Positions 9,709 to 20,404 of a stretch of DNA of 64,000 nucleotides are shown here, piece by piece. Where the stretch lies: assembly GCA_017654735.1 (NCBI GenBank), contig JADPYG010000088.1:2294001-2358000 (forward strand). Reading direction: 5' to 3'. The notes beneath the pieces were generated by a model. It ran no database searches. It had not been told where the DNA came from and was given only the letters and a program-made list of their open reading frames with translations. Position 1 is the first letter of the stretch. Each line of letters opens with the position of its first letter. This stretch comes from Vishniacozyma victoriae (lineage: Eukaryota > Basidiomycota > Tremellomycetes > Tremellales > Bulleribasidiaceae). Position numbers and translations under genes: made by a program.

Positions 9709-12341
9709 CTACTTGGCGCTCTGAGTTGGATCAACTATTGTCCGTTCACTAGGCGTTGAAGCGTCTCGACCTACTTCCCCTGACTTGGGCTGACGACCCC
9801 GTAACGACTGATCATCCAATGTGGTAGTCGCAGCTGTTGGCGAGTCGGGCTCATCATCCCCATCTGCCAATTTCTCGTCGGTCGACTCCTCGGCCGCTGG
9901 TTTTGGCCCTCCCGTTCTCTTGAGCGAGTACGCCCGAGTAGGCAGTGTGATCTGCTCGTCAGCTTGGCACTGGAGAGGAAGAGGTGACGTACAAGGAGAC
10001 AAGCGAAGAAGAAGGCAGCATCGATAATCCAACATAACTACCTGTCAGTTGTCTCCTGAATACGGGGAAGAGGAAGTTTACTCGTAAAGCATCCGAGAAA
10101 GCAGATAAAACAGCAGTTTTTGTTTCACCCTCTGGTAGAGCTGCTAAATCCCTATACCCAGCTGCGGAAGTTGGGACTTGGAATTCTGTTCCGTATCCTG
10201 GTATTTGCTCGAATCGGGATCTCATATCCGAGTTCAAGATTGCTGTGAATACCGCCAGACCTGTTATCAGCTTCGTTTCATATAAGATAAATGGAGAGGA
10301 TATGAGGGGGAATGGAGACATACCGATACTCCCACCTAGAGCTCTTGTGAGTTGCCAAGCACTAGTAGCAGCCGCCATTTCTTTCAATGGCATTGCAGCT
10401 TGTAATATGAGAATGGGTGTCGATAAAGACAACCCAACTCCTACAGCTGTGACGACTTGTAAACCCTCTTGTAGAGCGTAAGGAATCGGGTATTTGAAGA
10501 AGATGTAGAACAAGATCATTCCGATTCCAGCTAGTCCGTATCCAACCCATGCTACTGGTCTTACTATCCTTAATCGAGAGTTGATCAGGCCCGCTTCTCT
10601 GTCAGCATACACTCTGTATATAAGGGGGGAAAGCTGACCAATGACGGTAGACCATGAGACACCACATGCGTATGGCAAGAGGTCGATACCGGATTTCAAA
10701 GCGCCTGAGCCGTTGACTCCCTGGAACATCTGGGGGAGTAGGTAGTTTGAAGGCATAAATGCGACTGCATGTAGCGTCGAGGCGATCAAGAAGAATAAAG
10801 TAGTTCGGTTCTTGAACATTCGCTATCCATCAGCTCAACATATTCATGGGTAGGGTTAAGCTTACAGCGGGTATAATAGCTACTCGCTTGGTAGTCATGA
10901 AATGAGCAATAGCGGCACAGAAGAATGCAGCTCCAACGGCGATGACAGCGTATGCTCGCGGGGTATGGAACCCATAATCTGCAGCTTCGGAGAATCCAAC
11001 AATAAGGAGAGCACCAGCAGCCATGATCAATGCCCTGCGTATCAGCTTGCGTTTGTACGTAGGAATCGCGTAAGCTTACAATCCGATGAAATCGAAGGTC
11101 TGCTTGAATTGGGCGAATGTGAGTTTCCGGGTCGGGTTGAGCTTTAGAGTGAGGAAGAGACAAGCAAAGGCAATACCTCCTGTTGGGAGATTGATATCTG
11201 ATATCAGCTGACAGATTCGAAGTCATCGCTCCCAATAGCTTACAGAATACCCATCGCCTGTTATGTCAGCTTTATCAACAAAAGACGGAAGGAGCAAGCT
11301 TACCAAGAAACACGCTCGGTTAGGAGACCACCGATGATAGGTCCCAAGACACTGGCTATACCCCAGATTCCACCTATGAAGCCTTGCCAGTATCCTCTCG
11401 TTTCTAGTGGAGTAATATCGGCTGGCGATCAGCTGGAGAGATATTGAATCTGAGCTAAGGTGTCTTACCCACAACGATATTTCTGGAAAATCAGTGAAAT
11501 TCATTCAAATCAGGACGATGGATGACTTACGACATTCCAATAATCGTACCTCCTCCTAGACCCTTGAACGCTCGACAAATGATCAACCTACCATCAGCTT
11601 ATCCTCTTCTGACAAGCAGAAATTAGCCTACCAAGTCATATTCTTGGAAGCTCCGCATAAAGCAGAAAAGACGACAAAATCGATAATAGCGATATACAAT
11701 AATGGTTTCCTACCTACGATATCTGATACTCGACCATTAACGGGCGCGAGGAGAGTCATTGCTAAGGTATATGCCTTTTATCAGCCTTTCGCCTTTGGGA
11801 TGTCATGGGAAGCTTACGGTGCCGACCCAGGAATATTCTGAGGGGGAGGCTCCTAGTTCCTCGGATATTTGGGGGAGGGCCGTTGCGACGATCTGGGATC
11901 AGCTTCTTTGTCGAGGAAATCAGCATATCTTTCAGCTTACAGTCATATCCAAAGCAGCTAGGAAGAGCATCAGACCGATTCTTACTCGTTAGCTTCATCG
12001 GCCAGGTGAATGAATACTTACGAAGGCATAACCAGCCAAAAATTGTTCTTTGGTAACGCATCCATTTCTTTTACATCAGCTTTAGGTCTTATCCCCGCAT
12101 TCCACAGCTGACCTTCATCCCCCTCCGTCAATCCTTGTCCCTTGACTTTCTTCTCCTTCCTCTCCCTAGACCCGTGATCTTCACCCCCACTCTTCCTTCC
12201 CGCCAATTCTGGAGTGGTAGCCTCATCATAAGGTGTCGAGTCTTTTGCGTAACCTCGCTCTATGTCACTTATGATTGGTGCTTTATTTGATAAATCCGAG
12301 GGTAGGGGATCGGGTTCGAGTTCCCGAGCTGCCGATGCCAT
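9709..12341 (-). CDS. MFS drug:H+ antiporter, DHA2 (14-helix) type
   Basis: Many short exons on the minus strand, from the ATG at 12341 (MASAARELEPDPLP) to the stop at 9709. A hydrophilic N-terminal tail of about 100 aa precedes the first helix. Motif A is present as GRVSDIVGRKPLL, and motif C, the antiporter signature, as GGIWGIASVLGPIIGG. Another loop (YINLPTGG) is typical of DHA2 carriers. Later exons give further helices, including WIIDAAFFFACLL before a charged C-terminal tail of about 90 aa. Such carriers export drugs, basic amino acids or siderophores at the plasma or vacuolar membrane; the substrate cannot be told from sequence. Convergent with the phosphatase gene (about 200 bp apart). 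Confidence 0.85.
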
Positions 12342-13536
12342 TTTATTTGCTTGACTCTTTCGGACGTTTACCGATTCTTCGAAGTATTATGTAGCGAAGG
12401 CGTCGTTCGAGCAGGAGGTATTAGATTATATGATAGTATTAGATCGATATACACAATTCAGAGATATATACAATGTCAAAGATCGAGTCAGACAGTGAGT
12501 GGGGGTCATCATGGTAATGTATTATGGTACCATCAAATTACATCGGTCAAATCCGAAAAGTCGGAACATCTCCGGACAATTTGTAGCTAGAATAACTCTA
12601 TTGTCCGTGGGTGAACTAGAGTATCATTCGCCTACCTATACTCATGGTCCATGGAGGATACCAGACTCATGCATGACCTACGGTGAGCTCTACTGACTTA
12701 CTAAGGTACCTCGAACGTACATGTTCGTCATTAAAGACGCGTATGACGAACGCGTCTTAACAGATACCAACACACACACAACCCTCCCGCCCTATGTTGA
12801 CGATCCTTTGACGTCAGCACCCCAGAGCCAGAGGGAACCGAATAACCAAAATGTCTCTTCATAAAGTTTTACATCAATACACAATGCTACTCATCCTACC
12901 ATTGTAACAGACAGGAGGGATGAACATCGGAGGTAAGTACCTAAATTGGGGCACAGAAGCAATCAGACCGGGCACGGGGTGGGAGACGAAGATGGTCAGG
13001 GTGAAGGATAGCTACACGACTTGGAAATGTACCCTGGTTTCGGTGATGCTGACTATCAGAGCCTCTTTGATCTAGAAGTAAAAAACACGCCACCATTACT
13101 TGCAACGGGGTATCGTGTTTGCTGTAAGTAAATTTCCATCGATTTACATGTATAGGGTCAAGGCTGATAGCTACAGTAAAGCGATACGGGGACCGCTCCC
13201 TCTCATTTAATCTAACTTTACAGCCCCTTCATCCATCATTCCAAAATTCCCTTCCTTTATCAATAATCCAGTATTCGGCGCCCCTTATTCTCTAGTCCGA
13301 AACACGCATTTGCGACCCCCTTTGCCAGTCTGGACCGAAATTCGAAGCAACATCCTCAATCATCGCATTCCAAGCACCACAGCCTCGGAAGAAGCTGTTC
13401 TTACGGGTGAGGCTCTATTGATGCCGCCTTCCAGTCATACACCACCCTCAATATTACGACTAGAACAGATCCACTTTAACGAGCAGGTCTCGAAATTCAC
13501 ACACTTTGTCAGCGTGTCGCACGGTCCTAATCCAGG
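12342..13536. promoter_or_regulatory. 1.2-kb divergent intergenic region, MFS carrier / DH-domain gene
   Basis: Two genes point outward from this stretch. It contains a striking pair of interleaved inverted repeats at 12723-12758, a short CA-rich run (about 12770-12780) and an upstream ORF (13310-13540) that overlaps the downstream start codon. No other gene was found. Confidence 0.5.
12723..12758. promoter_or_regulatory. Interleaved inverted repeats with two ACGCGT (MluI cell-cycle box) sites
   Basis: GTTCGTCAT (12723-12731) is the perfect inverse of ATGACGAAC (12743-12751). AAGACGCGT (12734-12742) is the perfect inverse of ACGCGTCTT (12750-12758). The two 9-bp pairs interlock. ACGCGT occurs twice, at 12737-12742 and 12750-12755. 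In ascomycete yeasts ACGCGT is the MBF (Mbp1/Swi6) site driving G1/S genes, and an Mbp1-like factor exists in Cryptococcus. Cell-cycle control here is inference. Confidence 0.55.
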
Positions 13537-13540
13537 ATGA
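13310..13540 (+). other. Possible upstream ORF (76 codons) overlapping the next start codon
   Basis: An ATG-initiated frame ends in TGA at 13538-13540, sharing bases with the ATG at 13537-13539 (ATGA overlap). The peptide shows no recognisable domain. Whether it lies in the transcript depends on the unknown transcription start, so it may be chance. Confidence 0.3.
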
Positions 13541-16500
13541 AACTCACAAAACACCGCTCGAGCCCTTATCTATCTGTCCCTTCGTCCCTTTGGATCCCTG
13601 ATTCCCATCATCCGAGTCCGAATCTAACGCCCTATCCAACGCAGCTCGCGTCACAATCAACGACCTCTCTAATACCAATACCAAAACGCTTACCCTTCCG
13701 TAGGCGAGGTCAATCTACTGGTCCAGAATTACAACTACGGAACGATAACCTGAATTTCGGAACCGATTATGGAAACGGGGTAGAAGCACAGACACATACA
13801 CAACCCCAACATACAGGCGGCTCAGGAATTGACGGGAACGTGTTTGGGTTTTCTTCGTATGACGATCATTGCCGACGGCCTGTTCATACTCGTTCCATCT
13901 CTGTCGTTGACAGCGATATGTTCGGTGTAGTGGATGATAAGAAGAGGGATAGTACAGGTCAGAATCGGTATCCACCTAATTCACTTGCTCCAGGTAGTGG
14001 ATGGGGTTTTGGACGAATGAGGAAAAGTAGGAAACAGGATCTAAGGATTGTTATGCCAGAGCGTGTCGAGTCACTCAAGTATGTAAAGTCACTCCTTTAA
14101 TCAAGCTGAACGTGCTGATCAATAGTTGGAAGGACTCGTCTTTTGCCAGTCAAAATCAATCATATCTTTCTCCCCCAACTTCTCCCAACCCCATCTATAC
14201 AAACACACAAGCAGATACTCGTTCACCCATGACAGCGCTGTCCGTCTCGCCGTCTTCCCCTCAATATCCCTCATCCTCGGAAGGCTTAAGAGACAATGTT
14301 ATAGGAGGACCATCCTCATTCACTCGTCACCTCTCGTTCATCCTGAATACCGATCCAGTGGACGACCTCGACATGTACCCTCCCCTACCATTGCCCGGCT
14401 CACCATCTTCCCTCACTCGCTCCGCATCTCTATCAGAGACAGTCACCAGCGGAGATTCATCCCACCCACTTATCGATTCAATACGTCGTTCGAGATCGTA
14501 CCTCGCCATACCTAGATTCAAAAACCCCTCAAATGCAACTCCACGTAAACTCCAAAAACGTAGGACAGGCTCATATGACCCCACAATATCGCCTTCTCCA
14601 AGACTCGGCCTGTCATCATTACGGAATCACCCGCACCTACAGGACGACAAGACAAGAAAGGAACAACAGGGTCGTACGACTACCCCACCACTACCTACGG
14701 CAGAAGACCACTTTGATGCGGGAGCCGGATCCGAAGCCGATGCTGCTTGGACACTTGCACGAAACTCGTCCACATCAACCACTTGCAGTTCAATGATTGC
14801 TCCTTCGACTGAGGAATCGACAGTCCTTACTCCACCTTATCATGCGATTGGGAATAACAGGGGTTCGGATACCTGGGATGCTATTGATGTACCGACCGTC
14901 AGTCGCTCGTCCACATCTTCGTATAGGAGTAGTAAATCACACTTGGACGTTGGGGATAGGGGTTTGAGTATGGTGGACATGAAGCAAATTTTACAGGAGG
15001 ATGCTACCGAATTGGACGCCAAACTCGCCAGACCCCCAGTTCGCCCACAAGCCTCATTCCTCAGTGAAGATACCATCAAACCCATGCCTTCGCCGGGAGG
15101 TATCGAATCTCCTTCGTCAGAACAGACTCCCAGTCCGACATCCACCGCCCAAGCTGTCGACTTTACCGCCTCTCCAATCAATCATTCCGCCAGTCCTACT
15201 ACTCCTGAAACGTCTAACTCAAGTTCGATGAATCGTATACGAAATGGTCATATCCGCTCAAGAGCTAGTTCCATCGCTGCAATGTCGATGAACAGGGCTT
15301 CAGATTACAGCATTGGATCTATTGGGGAGATTGGGGTCGCCAACACGGGATCAATGGCCGCAGCGACTATCGTCCATCTTTCACCTACCGACATCTTTCG
15401 ACCGCAAGTTCGACCTGGCGTACAGCGTTCCAAGAGTGAAGCTGCACATCCATATTCGAAAGCACTTGGCCCGTTTCTGTCGAAAGAGTCCTTGCACACC
15501 TCACCCACTATCCCCCTCCCTACCCCTCTCAAAGCTCGTCCAAAACCGACTCCGCGGCTATCGTTACCCTTACTCAGTATCGAGATTGCTGAATCCGACC
15601 CTGTCGAGCCAGAAAAGAAGGTCTTCAGTCCATCTCGTTCATTATCACTCGGCAAGCTCTGGCGTAAGATCTCGACCAGTCGACGGAAATCAAAACTACC
15701 TTCATCGGGTAGTATACCCAGTATCCCTAAATCCGTCTCTTGTGTCGACGTCTCGATCTCTAAACCAAGAGATGTCATGTCTTCACCAGCCTCGAGCTTT
15801 CGATTACCGTACGATGAACTCGTTATTCCTGAGGTTCCAACTCCCGCTCCTCGATCAAGTTCGCTAGCAGCCATGCGGTCGAACGGTCCTTCGGCAATTT
15901 CGTTCGCGTCAGACAGTGCAGTGACAGTGAATGGAGGTTGTCCGAAACCGATCGGTCCGAGAAAAAGCTCATTGTCAACACCACCGTCCGTGATGGTCAC
16001 TGATCATTCCGGCGCCGGATCGTATTTCCCCCGGGGTCTTACTGGACCTTCCTTCCCAAGAGGATCCGAAGCTCCTTCGACAAGAACGATCCTCGAGGGC
16101 GTTCCTCTCACCTCGACTCCGGAAATTACGCCTGGTTTGAACGTTGATCTTGGACTAGAGAACAGAACTTCACCACCCAGAGTAGCGAGGCGAAGACCTG
16201 AACACAGAAGAGCGAGATTCAGTATGGACGACGCGGAACCTAGTCCATCTTTGGAGGAGAGGCGAAAATGTCGCCAGACATTGGTGGATATCCAGGATGA
16301 TGTCGTTTTTCATCAGGTGCTACAGGATCTCGCTCGGCTGGAAAAGCAGGAAGATGACGAGAGAGAGAAATCTCCCACTTCTGAGGGTGTTCATGGCAGT
16401 GAATTGAGGGAGGAATGGAAGCCTGATAAAGGTGAGATTAGGGCTTGGTTCGTCACGAGGGAATTGGTCCAGGGAGAGAGGAGGCATGGGAGGTTGTTGG

Positions 16501-17517
16501 CTCGTGGAGTTGCGGTAAGCTCCTTCTTCGCACACAATGGCATTAGCTGACTGTCAGACGGTCCAAGCGGCAGCAGAGAGTCGAAGGGATGAAGTCCCAC
16601 CACTACCTGTACCTGGCACACCTGACCGCACCCAGTCATCTGTCAATCTCACTCAACTCCCAAGTCGAACTTCATTCCTATCTCGCCGAACTACTTCCCG
16701 CTCAACAAACTCCGTCTCAACATCTACCAACTCCTCATCAACCCATTTATCACCACTATCCATAAATGTATCACCCATGCTCAGAACTCGACCTCTTCCA
16801 CAAGCAGCACCACCATCACCTACTACTTCACCCCTTGAACTTCTCTTGGAACGTTTACCCCGTTTACTAGCTTTATCTCTAACTCTCTCGAGTCGGTTCG
16901 AAGATGATCCATCACCTTTTGGGGTTGCAGAGGCTTTTGTAAAAATGGAAGAAGAAATGATCAGGGAGATTGGATTATGGGCCGGGGAAGTTGGGAATAT
17001 AGTTGCCGTAGGGATGGGGGAGATGTTGGACATGTCCATGTCTAGGGGAAGGTCGAGGAGGAGTATAAGTGGTGATGCCATGACGGATGATGAGACGCAG
17101 GAGGATAGGTTGGGGTTTGCTGATATTGTGAGTCTTCCCCATACCTTGTCCCTCACCATCAATATACTGATGAATAGATCATCATGCCGATCCAAAGAGC
17201 AGCACGATACAAGCTCCTCTTCGAGGGTCAGTCCCTTTTCATTGAAATTGATAGTAGCTGACAAAGCAGAGATGTTGACCATCACCCCGACCGCTACTCG
17301 ATCATATACAACCGTCTCACAAGCCCTTGAATCAGCCGAGAAATTAGCATGCGAATGTGATCGTCGTCAAGTCTTTGATCTACATGCTATAAGGCGTCAA
17401 TCAAGCCAAGCTCAAGCGAAGAAGAAAGGCAAAAAGAGACCGAGGAGTGTAGGGGTGAACATTGATCGTAAAGAAAAGAATTGGGTGATGGGTAGAGGAG
17501 TTGGAGTGGAAGTATGA
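13537..17517 (+). CDS. Large Ser/Pro-rich protein with a divergent Dbl-homology (RhoGEF) region
   Basis: Starts at 13537 (MKLTKHRSSPYLS). The first intron follows codons ending near 14080 and rejoins at TGG AAG GAC (about 14127). Further introns lie near 16514-16558, 17128-17178 and 17226-17271. The product is about 1,270 aa. The first two thirds are Ser/Thr/Pro-rich and probably disordered and phosphorylated. The C-terminal part carries two DH landmarks: WFVTRELVQGERRHGRLL (like helix 1, RELVETE..Y...L) and IIMPIQRAARYKLLFEEM (like the hallmark PIQR..RY.LLL.EL). DH domains load GTP on Rho/Cdc42 GTPases. No PH domain is obvious, and a Ser-rich insert splits the DH region, so exchange activity is unproven. 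Confidence 0.75.
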
Positions 17518-17724
17518 TTGATATGTCGAAGTGATGTGTTTGCCTATAATGCCAAAATGTACGCATTGTATCGAGTAGATGAGTGGAGCTGTATATAGTG
17601 TAATAGATTGTTAGATGTCGTTTTCGTTCTCGTAAGATTAGTCCAGTAATTCAGATGCCCGTCACGACCATGCACGTATCACGTCTCACGTATCAACGTT
17701 ATGTTCATGTGCATATCAAGATGA

Positions 17725-19024
17725 CTACAAGAAATACCTGATTGTCAGCTTCGTGTGCGACTCAAACAATCGCGACAGCTCACCTATCTCCGAAGTCCCC
17801 GAGTCCGGGAACGATATAGTTATTCTTGTCAAGTCCCTCATCGACCCAAGCGGTGATCTGAGCGTTAGCTTGTTGCCCCAGATATTCAGGCGAAAGAAGC
17901 TTACCAGTCGTAGTTTAGGGAATTGACCCAAGACTTTATTGATACCTTCAGGCGATGCGATCTGTTATTAGCTAAGGCTCGAATAGCCAGAGTTAGCTGA
18001 TCGTACCAAGTTAAGGAAGATGATCTGTTCCTCCTTGACTCCGTGGGAGATGAGGACCTCGATAGCCTTCAAACATGATCCACCGGTAGCTGGGTATCAG
18101 CTTGAACCTCATCTTCCATGGGTCCGTAAGCTTACCAAGCATGGGATCCAGGAGGAGGACGTATCGCTCAGAGATGTCCTCTGGTAGTTTGGCGTACTGC
18201 ACTTCAGCTCGCTCAAACGCTCGAGGTAGGTTTAGCTTACAAATAGTTTAGGCTGGAAGGTCTCTTCGTCCTGCGGGTCAGTGATTGCCCAGATCTAAAA
18301 TGGTCCATCGGTACTCACTCGTTGAATAAGAATCTGGAGGAAGATGTCAGCAGACGTAGCGAAGAGGTAAATCAGAAATATCCTACTTTACCTATTCTGA
18401 CTGACACTGTCAGCTGGGTCGACATCGGAAGGAGCAGGCAGCTTACCAGATCGACAACAATCCCTTAATCCAGCTTCCATAGCCTACCATCAGTCTCTCC
18501 CCACAATCTGCTATGCTGACCTACCTCTCCAGCTATTCAGTCAGCTTTATGCGCGGATTCACTGGCGGAATAAGCTTACCTCTCATAATCGAAACACCGC
18601 ATATTCGACCCTGGAATGATACACCCTCGTAATTCATACCTACTGGTGTTTTGACAGTCTTGGGAACTACAGGGAGGTGGTTGAGACCTGTTTGCTCAGC
18701 TCCCTTCCAGTCGTACTATATTTGACGGACCTTCTTCGACTAGTAGACGGATGATTCGGTCAGAAGTGCTTCTCATCAGCTGACTGGGACGCAACCGGAT
18801 CTCCTAGCTTACAAGACAAAGTCGCCCCTACTTTGTCAGCTCTGTGCTTCCTGACGGGCAAGGGAGCTGACATACCTTTGAGTCTTTTCATCTCGAATGA
18901 TGGTCAAAAGCGCTTGCAATTGAGCCGTAGGAGGCAAGACAAGTGCATTATCGGGAAGTTGTGCCTTGTTGACATTTGACCCGGAGGCTGGTAGGGAGTT
19001 GATGACCCTTTCTGTTGTTGCCAT
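17725..19024 (-). CDS. FUR1: Uracil phosphoribosyltransferase
   Basis: Multi-exon minus-strand gene. The chosen start is 19024 (MATTERVINSLPAS). An in-frame Met nine codons upstream (19051) is an alternative. The last short exon ends YFL-TAG at 17725-17727. Conserved UPRT segments are present: LVEEGLNHLPV, MRAGEAMEAGLRDCCR, and the PRPP loop LLDPMLATGGSCLKAI, completed across an intron. Near the C-terminus come VPGLGDFGDR and the terminal YFL, typical of fungal Fur1. The enzyme converts uracil plus PRPP to UMP in the cytosol (pyrimidine salvage). In fungi it also activates 5-fluorouracil formed from flucytosine, so loss gives resistance. Convergent with the DH-domain gene; divergent from DAM1 with only 161 bp between starts. 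Confidence 0.95.
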
Positions 19025-19185
19025 TGTGAATGATTGATGGTAGAGAAGCAACTAATCCGAAGTAAGATAACCGTTATCAAGATTCTCACATAGAACCGTA
19101 TTACGTAACCCCAGTTGAAACCGCGTCAAGTCAGTCGCGTCCAATCCCTCATGACGATATTCAACAAACCAACTTATCAACAAAG

Positions 19186-20256
19186 ATGAACCGCTCACAC
19201 CCCCTACGTCGCCCTTCAACAGGCTCATTATCATCACTAGCTCGATCGACAGACCGGAATACAATCTCGCCATCAGGGCTCGACTTTCTGCAACCAGCTT
19301 TATCGGAATTAAACGATGAAGCTTCGACTTTAGCGACGAATATCAGTCATTTGACTGAACTACATGATGCACTAGGGACGTTTAATGAGAGTTTCGCGGG
19401 GTATCTTTATGCGCTGAAGATGAATGCTTTCTGTGTAGAGTGGGATCAGGTGGGTCTTGGCCTCCCGAGGTCCGGGGCAGAGCTGACATGTAGGCACCCA
19501 ACGACTATTCGTTCCCAAGGCTAGAATTTCTAGGTCAGCTCACATATTTCGACGGAGGATGAGCTGATAGTCAAGAGAAGCAGCTACAAGATATCCAGCG
19601 AGCAACACAACTGGCAGAAGCACAAGCATCACAACAATACTCTGAACAGCCAATGCCTTCGTCCCCAAGTATACCATCAGGAGCAGGGGATATGACATAT
19701 GCAACAGTCAACTCGGAAGATCAACCAGCGGCAAAGGGAAAGAGTAAAGCCCCAGTGGTGGTGAAGAAGACAGCAGCGGGTGTAGCGGCTGCTAAGAAAC
19801 AAGCGTTATCGAGGAAGAAACAACGAGAAGTAGGCCCAAGCAATCGCGAGGTCGATCAAGAGCTGACGGTTAGGCGGATATTGAGGCTGTGATCGATACG
19901 TTACCACTGGAATATCGAGGCTCGCAACCAGTAAGTCCCTCATCCACATTGAGAAAGTATACTGAAAAACAGGATCTACGGTTTATGATGGAGAAAGTCA
20001 TCTCAAATCTGATGGAAACACCAAGTGGTCTCCCTCGTCAGTCACCCACGCCCTTCATTCTAGAGACACTGCTGAACGTGTAGTGAAAGCACTCGTAACT
20101 CCCACACTGCCTCAGGCGAAGGTCAATAAATGTCTGATTGCCTTGGTGGCCAAGAAGCTGGTTATCAAGTCGAGTGTGGGGGTGAGCGATGTTGCTTCCT
20201 GACCGAATTGAAGCTGACAGTTATAGGGAACGGCATTTTACATTTGGTCCGCATGA
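19186..20256 (+). CDS. DAM1: DASH/Dam1 complex subunit Dam1, with winged-helix-like C-terminal extension
   Basis: Seven exons: 19186-19449, 19494-19533, 19576-19829, 19874-19930, 19973-20036, 20084-20181 and 20227-20256. The Dam1 core is clear in exons 1-2: the family segment FNESFAGYLYALKMNAFC followed by VEWDQAPNDYSFP. A Gln/Ala-rich coiled-coil stretch and a Lys-rich basic segment (VVVKKTAAGVAAAKKQ) follow. The remaining four exons add about 85 residues, with EAVIDTLPLEYRG, then PQAKVNKCLIALVAKKLVIK and a strand-like end, GTAFYIWSA. This tail looks like a small winged-helix fold (helix, recognition-like helix, wing). Dam1 couples kinetochores to microtubule plus ends as part of the DASH ring. 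Core identity is strong; the tail fold is inference. Alternative acceptors exist near 19571-19575. Confidence 0.85.
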
Positions 20257-20404
20257 GTATCGCCCGGGTCACTAGTCACTTCTCACGCTTTGCGCGAGAC
20301 CCACATAGCCACGGGATCTGTTCTCGCCATCTCATCGCTTGTCATTAGACCACGTTGTGGGGTATACATATACTTTCAGACATTCATCTCTGTATGTAGA
20401 GCTA

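Noticed and set aside
14327..16000. Several long antisense ORFs inside the DH-domain gene (for example 15305-16000 minus, 231 codons).
   Set aside because: Shadow frames of a Ser-rich coding exon. The plus-strand frame has consistent introns and the DH hallmark at its end.
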